Positions 55,501 to 64,000 of a stretch of DNA of 64,000 bases are shown here, piece by piece. The DNA lies in contig CM034547.1 of NCBI GenBank assembly GCA_020055645.1, positions 44,966,409 to 45,030,408 of the forward strand, in the 5' to 3' direction. How positions within the stretch are numbered: the stretch's first letter is position 1; each line of letters starts with the position of its first letter. The notes under the pieces are model-generated. The model saw only the letters and a list, made by a program, of their open reading frames with translations, made no database searches and was not told the DNA's origin. The DNA is from Tomocerus qinae (taxonomy: Eukaryota > Arthropoda > Collembola > Entomobryomorpha > Tomoceridae). Position numbers and translations under genes: made by a program.

Positions 55501-57585
55501 ACATATAGATGGACAGAGACGTATACAAACACATGAGACGTAGGTACAATCAGCTTTCTTTATTTTATGATTCTGTATTATTAAAATTAATTATTTATTT
55601 ATGTAATTCATCAATTCCTCTTTTGATCAATGTGAATCGAAAATAAATAGTAGTATAACCATCAGTAGGTAAAAATGGATTGGTTGGTCAATCAAATAAA
55701 TATTCTATATTTATAAAAGCACGTTTAGGACCCTTATTGGCAATTGTGATTTTTTAGGCTCATGAATCCGTATACTGTTAATAGCGATCGTTATCGTTGT
55801 ACCTAAATGATATTCATATTCATTAACTACCATGCCATAGCAGGTTCTTTAGATTGAATTGAGAAAATTGACTAAAAACATTAAAACAATTTAAAATGTA
55901 GTAACAGTTTGTGTTTTTAGTAGGCTGATGTAACTAGAAGTTACAATGTATAAGAAATGATATGGTTTCATCAGTGTAGAATGCAATAGGTGAATGTTAG
56001 TTATTTTATGTAGGTGGGTAGTGTCCGGGTAGTTTGTGTTCCGTATAGTGAGCTAACAGGCAACCATATGTGTAAGTGAGTGTTACAAACTCTGTAGTAG
56101 TGTAGTGTAATAATGGGATAATGGGAATGACAGTGTAATGGGATTTAGAGTAGGTTATGATGGCTTCTAATTGAGTTGCTAAGTTGATTAGTGTTAGCTA
56201 GATAGAGAAGAGACTTGGCTCTGTGCATTCCGTCCAGGCTGAATTAGGCAAAGAATCAGTCAGGTTAGCTATACACACTAGTATATAGGGGTAGAAGTAA
56301 ATAGACTAACTGATGCTCTAATGCCTCTAATAGAAAAGGAAGGCAAGTCGAACAACACTAACACAACACACATACAACAACCAACATCACAGAGCGAGTG
56401 AACAAATTGGGATCCTCCAGGGAAACTGCTCAGCCTTCTATAAAGAGGCGGCCGCTACTCAACTCTATTACTGCATCTGTACTATACACTCAATATAACA
56501 CTAATACACATAGGGGAAGTATAGTCTTTGCTACTAATACCATAATAGGGCATACAGCATTGGTAACAGAGGATAAGGTAGCCCTTTTCTTTACATCTTC
56601 AACAATGGGACCCGGCACTAAGTAGCTAAGGGAAGACTATCTCTAGACTTTCCTTTCACTACGGCTAACAATTAGAGGAAACCAAATCCAATAGCGGAAC
56701 TCTATCACATAAACATTTCTCTTAAGCATATTCCTTCGCATACAGATAAGAAATAATACTTAATATCCGCTAGTACATATTAATATGCCCAAAAATACAT
56801 TTATGTCTAAGAATTTATTAAACACATATAATCTATGTTAAATAATGGTTACTGATACACCAAATTATTTACAAGCACTCATCATCAATGCAGGATTTTT
56901 CAGTATGTTACATTTATCAACTGTCTCTTCAATAATGGTGTGGTAGCATCTTCATTTCTGGGAATAAAAACTGATTGCGTGCATTTATATTGTATTTACG
57001 GTATCAGATGTCGTAGCTGTAAGGAGAACTATGTACATACAAGATAATCGGTACAGTAGACACAACATTAGCACTTCCAGGAATAGTTATAAAACAATAG
57101 ATAGAGAGAAACAAAGTTGAAACATCTTATCGTTAAGTAGAAATTGTAGGTTGGTATACTTAGAGCTATAATGCATATCCCAATCACGTCTAGGTCCATT
57201 CGCCTATTTGCGCTTTATTTGACGATATCTGTAGTAGATTAAATGCATATACGTTGCAGCCAGTTCGTTGATGTGAATAAAATCTGCTAGTCTAAATGAT
57301 AACATTTCAAATTCTGTCTTTTTAAATGGATTCTGATTAAATATATTTCAATGTTCTACCCAATTCAGCTTAAGATTGGAATGTTTTAACCATCATTTAT
57401 GTCATCATTATTACAAACGCCAGTTCCCATACTATCATCACATTATTATGATTTGTACTATTGTACTATATTATAAAAATACAAGCATCTCCACTATGGA
57501 TGTAGACTCAGAGATAGGAATGATTAGGGATAATTTAGAATAGATAGGTAATTAAGGTAGTCAATAAATGAGGACGAAGAGGACT

Positions 57586-57590
57586 AAAAA
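57586..57590 (-). terminator. Pol III-type T-run after the tRNA-like unit
   Basis: Five consecutive T on the minus strand, 5 nt beyond the end of the tRNA-like sequence. T-runs are common in AT-rich DNA, so this is supportive only through its position. Confidence 0.4.
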
Positions 57591-57595
57591 GTTAT

Positions 57596-57668
57596 CACCC
57601 ACGGCTAGTATCGAAGCTAGCACCTCTCGCAATCCGGGCAAATATTCTAACCATTAAATTACATGTGC
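57596..57668 (-). ncRNA. tRNA-like unit, degenerate (tRNA pseudogene or SINE head)
   Basis: On the minus strand these 73 nt fold roughly as a tRNA. The 7-bp acceptor pairs GCACATG with CGTGGGT (one mismatch, two wobbles). The A-box-like stretch TAATTTAATGGTTAG is followed by an anticodon stem TTTGC/GCGAG with a 7-nt loop CCGGATT. The T-arm is GCTAG/CTAGC around CTTCGATA, with a B-box-like GCTTCGATACT. A TTTTT run, the usual Pol III stop, lies 5 nt past the 3' end (57586-57590). Against a working tRNA: position 33 is C instead of the invariant U, G10 is A, and the T-loop region departs from consensus. The nearest resemblance is to Asp/Glu-type tRNAs. Confidence 0.5.
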
Positions 57669-57688
57669 GTATAGGAAATTAGGAAAGA

Positions 57689-57731
57689 ATTAGGAATAGT
57701 CCTAATAATGTGAATACAGATATTCACATTA
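57689..57731. repeat. Two adjacent perfect short hairpins
   Basis: ATTAGGA (57689-57695) pairs with TCCTAAT (57700-57706), and TAATGTGAATA (57706-57716) pairs with TATTCACATTA (57721-57731). Loops are 4 nt each and the hairpins share one base. They sit about 20 bp upstream of the tRNA-like unit in its own orientation. Confidence 0.8.
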
Positions 57732-60700
57732 TCTTTCTTACAATATACTTCAAATTCAAACACTGCATGAAAAGTTCGGAACATAAAACACTTATTGATA
57801 GAGATGCATTTTTATGTAGCTACTCTTGGAGAATGTTTTCTCAAAATCAAATCTCAAAAACGTTTTACTTGTAATAGTCTTCAATTTAAAAAAATAGAGC
57901 AAAGGTCAAAATTGTTGGTTATGATAAAATAGTCCCTGTTCGTTTTAAAAAGTATCGCCAGTGTTGTCGAGTCCCTGACTTTTCACCTAAACGAGGATTC
58001 CTTCAAAAGAAATGTGGCAATCTACTAATTTGAATAGTTTCTTGTAATCCTAATCTTAAGATCGTACTAGATAATAAAAGCACCCTGCAAAATTGCTAAA
58101 TCACCTTTTATTATGTTCATTTACTGAACTTAATCTCTAACAGGGTATTCATGATTTAAAGTTGGACTAAATAGCTTACAATGACACAACGCTCAATATT
58201 CAACAATGTTACAAAAACATGTATGAAAATGTCATCAACTTGTCTAGCCAAATCTTAAAAATGTGTCGCTGTATTGGCTGGCCACTGAGTTGGCTGTGAC
58301 AGATAGAGGAGAAATGAGACTATAGGATAGAAGTCAGAGAATGTTGTAGGCAGCTACTTCTATTATTCTTGGTAAAAGAGATAAGGTAGAGAATTAGATA
58401 CATCATTGCTTACCTTATTATGGTATACCCCTGTTAGATGTATAGTTGGACACACACCCACCCTAAATAGAATCCAACTGTGTCTTTGATAAAGAAAACG
58501 GATAGTTAGTAGTGTATGGAGTTAACTGAAGTTGAGTTGAGTAGAGGAGAAAGGGCAAATTCGATTAGCCTTTTTTCAGAGTTGCCCGTTTGATTTTCTC
58601 TCTCCTTGGCACTTGACACATGATGACTTGACTTGTAACGAGCCTTCCCGAGAGACTTCCTCCGCGCCGCCCTTCCTCTATTCTCCTCTCTATGTATCTA
58701 CTACAGTTAGCTTTATAAACCTAATTGCATTTCACACCGGCATTGCATTGGATTGTACTTACTCTTACAGGCACATACATACTTATACATCCCACTGCTA
58801 CATCCCAAGTACCTACTTAGAGAAAGGAGCCCCCTTTGTATTCCCTGGCACTATTGATATCCACAAATGTGCACCCTGCATAACAAAAACAAAAACACAC
58901 CATGTACATTCAAAACTGAAAATTCAAGATATTTTTCTATCGCACATCATCTGTACAATTCTAACTGTTTCATGCACACGATTTTATATAAACTAATTAA
59001 AATATACTAAACAGGTCTTTACCTTTTTGGTTTGCGGTCAAATTTAGAGAAATGAGCAATTATTTCTTACCGTAAGCCTTTACGCTTTACAAGTTTTTTA
59101 ATAATTTGGGTTTAGTAGGTGAAAATAGTTTCGGCTTTTTACGACCCACTGTTCATTGTGTATGGAGTATGTTGAGATATTTATCCCCCTCAGGTTTTTT
59201 CCCACAGCCTGTCTCACCACGCCCAACAGTACGCGTTGTGAGCCAATAACACTTAACTCGGTATCCAATAAAAACGATCAGACGGGACTCATTCCATTAG
59301 ATCATAATTTGCGAGACAGATAGGACAACACACAAATGGGACATAATAGCCTGTAGATATTCCTTAGGATAGATAGAGTCATGTCCAATTGACACATTTA
59401 CACTGCAGTTATGAACTTATAGCACAGACGTTTTCTTTAGGCATGTTAATAAATACTCTACCAATCTTACGCTAAACGACATAAGTACTAATATAGGAGT
59501 GTGCACTTAAGAAATCTCTATTGCAGAAAAACATTAAGTTGCCCGATAAAAGGCAATAAACCAAAAGCAATCAATAATAAACAACTTACTACAAGTAGTA
59601 CATATAAACGGAAAGTAGGTACGTACATGTAGGCACATCTTTTACCATAAAGGAATTTGTCACATTTTAAAAATGATCCTATACTTTACTATAATATAGT
59701 GTGATGGCTGTGTAGATAACAACACTAGGGATTTTTGAACAAATGCAAATTTTATTAGGTACTAAAGATACGTTTCCAATATTATATTGCATTATAGCAT
59801 GGCCCATATGTGTGCTGAAAATTTATGCTAAAAACTCTCATCTGTGTAGCCAAGGCTCATTCTTTCTCTCCCTTATTTATGATTTGCTTAGGGTTAATAT
59901 ATGTCGCAGGTGGACTGAATTCAGCACAGTCATTTATATTGTATAATATGAGCCTCTTATCCAATTACGCTAAAGTGGACCCCTCCAACGACATTACCAC
60001 CAGTGTCCTCCATCCTCAAACACCACTTTTAATAATTCAAACGATTTTATCTGTATTTATGGCCACAAGCAAACCAAAGTGCAAAAGATGGAATAGAAAT
60101 CATATAGAAGGAACTATCATTATATTATAAAAGTACCTACCGTAATTTACTGAGTTGTGCATAGGTGTTAATGATGATACACATATCTGCCATACTGCAA
60201 TACACATCATACAATAATAGATCGATTAGATTTATAACTCGACTCGTTACTGCGTGGCATTACATGAGAATTTTTCTCTTTTCTTTTCACCTATTCCAGC
60301 TTTCCAATTACAGATGTCAATTTCGTAGTACTGTTTCAGTTATGATTACTGTTAATATTTCTACAATCAGATATGTTGATTTTTTAGTTTAGAGTGATCA
60401 ACACCATTGACGTGGAACTAGCCCATTTACTATCTGAAAGTAATTGAATTACAATGCAAATATTACGTGTTACAAATTTTTGAAATGCGAAGTGGAAGTG
60501 GATCATAATAGTGAAGTCCCTAAAGGTACCTTAATAGTAAGTGAATGGAGGAGTATAAAAGTTCACTCGGGAGAAAGGTGTGTACAATTCAGTTGTGGGT
60601 GTTCATTCTTTTTCATTTCGAACGACCTGATATGCATTTTAAATTACTTACGTCACCTCGCATCACATAGAGCGAGGACGCATTTTGTGAGAGATGGTAA

Positions 60701-63330
60701 AAGCATTAAGTGTAGTAAATAACGCAACGTCGTCAGTGAGTAGTGACTGGAGTAAGTGAGGCAAGTACAGAGGAAGTGGAAGGCAAAGAAAAAGAGGGGG
60801 AGGACCATCTCGGCTTCTGTCAGAGTGTAATGTGCTGGGATGTCTAGCCTGTTTAACATGTTTTGTGGTTGCCTTTCTCAGGCTCTTCTGGCTCTGTTAA
60901 CAACCTGAGGTCTCCTCTAAAATGGCAATTTACTTTGAATTATAAACTGGATTTAATTTACACCCATACCCATCCACGCCAGAACTTACACGTTACAATA
61001 TGCCTTTCACTATTATTTACTTATACATACAAGCCAGGTTACATCCTAATACATAGTTATGGGCTTTTATACTCAGACATTTTATCATATACAACAAAGC
61101 CACCCACATCTTCATTTTTAACATCAATTGTTTATTAATATGATAAACGAAAGGTAGTGTGAAAATGCACTTTGACCTAATGCTTCTAAGCTTCTAATGT
61201 CATATTGTTTGTATTAGTTTCAATATTGTGTCATGATAACATTCCTTTACACCAAAATAGGAAAAAGTTCATGAGAACAATAGGAAACAAGGCATTTGGT
61301 GACAGTTCAAACAGAAAATTCTTCAATTACATTCGAGAACTGTATAAATATGTGCGAATAATCTCTGAAAGGGTAAGTATTCGAATCCCATATTTGTCAA
61401 TACCAATTGCTATTCAAATTAGAAGCATTGCATTGGAAATTGAAAGGAGCAGCATGTGAAGACATTGTGATGTGTCCAAAAACTAAGAAGCTGCCTAAGG
61501 GGATAAAAAACCACATATTAAACAGATATAAAATTAAAATATAATAATATATTTAAAGATAAATTATTGCCATTATCATTGCAAAGATAATTTACACAAA
61601 ATAAAGGATAGTTCTTAAATAGGTCACAGTGGTCCAGAGGGCACATCAAACAGGATTTAATATATCAATTTAGTTATTATTCACTTTATGTCATTAAAAT
61701 AAGAAAGTATTTAGCAGAGTTGCTTGCTTTAATGAAACAAATAGAGCCGACCCAAGGATGTATGATTTAGGCAGAAGCCTAGGCAGTTTCTAGTATGTAA
61801 ATAAATTGTGTAATTGCCTTTCTAGGAAATTAAGTAGGTTTGGAGGAGAATTTGTTGCAATTAAGTCTAGTTTACGAATATAGGTATGCATTATATGTAG
61901 CCGTAGTACAGTGAATGAAACGATAATTGAATTTTCTTCCGAACGCTTTCTCTTTGCTGAAGAGTGAGGAAGAGGAGAGAAGTGAATGGAGTCGTCGGGA
62001 GAGCTCAATGGTTTTCTTTTCGTATAAATTTTGCTTATTTTGTTATGTAGCTATCTACTAGGCAGGGTGTAGCTGATAGGGACACTTACAAAGGTATTAT
62101 ACTTACATCATGTATGCATTATTAACGGAGGTAATGCAATGTAATTTCGTTTCACTTTACATCAACTATGTGTATGGACTTTATTAGCATACGAGAAGAC
62201 TAGATATATCATAATAAGTGCGCGTATAAGGATAATTTGTTAAGGGTACTCTATATTGAATTGATACAATTTGTAGAAATAACAAGGTATTTTATGCATA
62301 GGGAAAAGGCACCTGCGTATTATCTTGAAACGGTGGGAGGCAGGATCATTTGTAAAAAGTCAAAAATAGGTAGATGAGAGTATATAGTAGTAAATGTGAG
62401 ATGGAGGAGAGCGTGTATTTATTGGTACGTGTATGTATGTGTGTAGAGAGCGAAGGGAAGTAGGAGGGAACATTACATAAAATAACATAACATAATGTAA
62501 AGTAACTGTAATTGGATTTTCCTTTTACTTTATCATATATACATAGATAATAGAGCCTTACTCACTCAGTCGACTCACTCCAGTCTCTATCTGTCCAATT
62601 GCCTCAATTTGAATCATTAGGACTTTCCATAACGACTCACAATCTAATTTCATATTTAGTGTGTTCCTCTCTGTCTGTGCAGACTCAACTACTTAGGCCT
62701 TACCTATTCAGACTGTGCCTAGCTCCGAGGATATTACGTAGGTACCTAGCTACCCATTCTTTCTAGGCAGATCTACATAACTCGATAGAATCATATAATA
62801 GCATCATGGAAGGGATGGATACGATACACTAAATTCAACTAGTGAAGCTCTTTTCCTTCGTCTGTGCAATGCAATGTCATGTAACGTTGAAGTAACTGAG
62901 TAACTCTCTCTCGCCTTCACTTGACTCTCGCTCTACTATTCCGCAACTTCAAAGGACTAACTTTCTACTCTTATCAAATTCGATTTTCACCACGTAAATA
63001 TTTATGCGGCCAGAGAATGGCGTACCGTGCCGTACCATGTCATATCATAAAAATCATGATATTACATAATGATAGACAACTACCTACCTACTATAATGCC
63101 CAGACCTACCTTTACACTTTACACAGATCTCTAATAACATTACTACTCCCTATATCTACACAAAAGATCATCAAAACCATCGTTTCTAGAATACCCCATT
63201 CAGCACAAACTCAGGAAAATATCTCAACCTATACACGTACTAAGGTCGTACACCATTCCGACATTTACTTACTACTGTATTACTGTTACAAATTATATTA
63301 TTCAATCAAACATATTTACTACCTATTAAA
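57732..63330. other. Gene-less region
   Basis: AT-rich DNA with no recognised gene. The longest frames (58613-58996, 127 codons; 62921-63349, 142 codons) start at TTG codons, have no domain, and the second runs into the foldback element. Confidence 0.45.
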
Positions 63331-63472
63331 TGTGAGCCGTCCATTATAACGCAATACAGTGATCTAAGAGTGCAGAAAAGTAGTAGTAGGTAGTAGCTAC
63401 GAGTATGCTTACTACTTTTTTGCACTCTTACTACATCGCTGTATTGCATTATATTATAATGGACGGCTCACA
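63331..63472. mobile_element. Foldback / MITE-like inverted repeat element
   Basis: A 142-bp element whose ends are perfect 19-bp inverted repeats (TGTGAGCCGTCCATTATAA at 63331-63349; complement at 63454-63472). Pairing continues inward through GCAATACAG, AAGAGTGCA and AAAAGTAGTA with small indels, so most of the element folds into one hairpin. No coding capacity. No target-site duplication longer than a few bases is evident (flanks ATTAAA and AATGGC). The likely class is a non-autonomous DNA transposon; a chance or structural hairpin is less likely given the arm length. I found no second copy in this window. Confidence 0.65.
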
Positions 63473-64000
63473 AATGGCTATTGTGGATAAGATTGTCGCA
63501 TTTCTAACCCAAAAGTGTCATTTTCTTATTTTATTTTTATCTGTACTTTATCAGGTATGAAGATTTTAGTACACAGTTAGAATAGATGCTGGTTTTACAA
63601 TTACAACGTGTCAAGAATGTATCAACTAAGTATGTAGATGGCAAAACATTTACTGGTTCAAATTGGTTCGGGCTATACTTAAATATGGACTGGGTTTCGC
63701 TAAAAGCAAAGTAAGTTATTGCGAGGCAAAAATGTTCATGAAGGGAAACGTTATCCAGACTGAAATCAGTAGGTGTATGGTGTTAGCAATCGTACAAAGT
63801 TACAACTACAACTACAACGTGTATTTTACGTTATCCCGTGTTACCCGGTTATTACGGCAACAGACAGAGCTCCCATCTTTAAAACAGATTACAAAACGTT
63901 TGAGCCTTGTACAAGATGCTGTCCGGGACCGACTCCTAAAAATTATTCCTAAAAGTTTACTCCTGAAGAACTCTAAAAAGTACTTCATTCTCCAATGCTA
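63473..64000. other. Window end, nothing recognised
   Basis: Non-coding to the eye. Near-repeats of CCTAAAA and ACTCCT lie at about 63931-63975, but no gene or element could be assigned. Confidence 0.4.

Larger units (their letters stand above)
43968..57585. other. Gene-less region downstream of Drgx
   Basis: About 13.6 kb of AT-rich non-coding DNA. It holds simple repeats: TTACA units (45505-45523), (AG)n (48822-48835), an 11-nt A-run (49885-49895) and (ATC)n (49571-49590). Open frames such as 52822-53172 and 47637-47936 show no recognisable domain. Confidence 0.5.

Noticed and set aside
58613-58996. 127-codon plus-strand open frame
   Set aside because: It begins at TTG, has no recognisable motif, and its composition follows local simple sequence.
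61370-61400. TATTCGAATCCCA resembling a tRNA T-arm
   Set aside because: No D-arm or acceptor pairing could be built around it.
62921-63349. 142-codon plus-strand open frame
   Set aside because: It begins at TTG, is rich in Tyr/Leu/Ile as expected from AT-rich DNA, shows no domain and ends inside the foldback element.

Overview
This is an AT-rich animal genomic window. Genes are split by short GT-AG introns (mostly 60-200 bp inside genes) and separated by long non-coding stretches. A complete Drgx-type paired-class homeobox gene with a C-terminal OAR motif, a four-domain voltage-gated sodium channel with an IFMT inactivation motif, and a copine family member together show a bilaterian metazoan. 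Long intergenic DNA and lineage-specific divergence of the channel fit a protostome invertebrate; the sequence does not let me name the species. I saw no operons, CRISPR arrays or rRNA, and recognised no retrovirus-like element.

Layout. (1) 165-470, plus strand: a probable last coding exon of an unrecognised gene that begins outside the window. (2) 4459-1985, minus strand: a copine-like gene in eight coding exons (about 601 aa, C2A-C2B-vWA). (3) 15999-8628, minus strand: a complete sodium-channel alpha subunit in eighteen coding exons (about 1533 aa). (4) 39624-43550, plus strand: Drgx in six coding exons (about 438 aa). The channel and Drgx are transcribed away from each other across about 23.6 kb. 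The remaining 20 kb after Drgx has no convincing protein gene. The non-coding DNA holds a degenerate minisatellite with a roughly 179-bp higher-order period (22.36-22.84 kb), a GC-rich hairpin island (36.1-36.4 kb), a tRNA-like unit with a Pol III-type terminator (57.6 kb), a foldback element (63.33-63.47 kb) and scattered simple repeats.

The most notable object is the sodium channel. Its pore selectivity positions read D, E, N, S instead of DEKA or DEEA. The S4 sensors of domains I-III have lost part of their charges. The IFMT inactivation motif is intact, but the C-terminal EF-hand-like and IQ region is absent and the interdomain linkers are very short. All splice phases agree and the frame is open throughout, so it looks like a maintained, strongly diverged paralogue and not a pseudogene. 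The copine next to it is also divergent: its C2 calcium-binding loops lack the usual aspartates while the vWA MIDAS motif is kept. Nothing in the sequence links the genes functionally beyond the fact that copines, sodium channels and Drgx are all often expressed in neurons.
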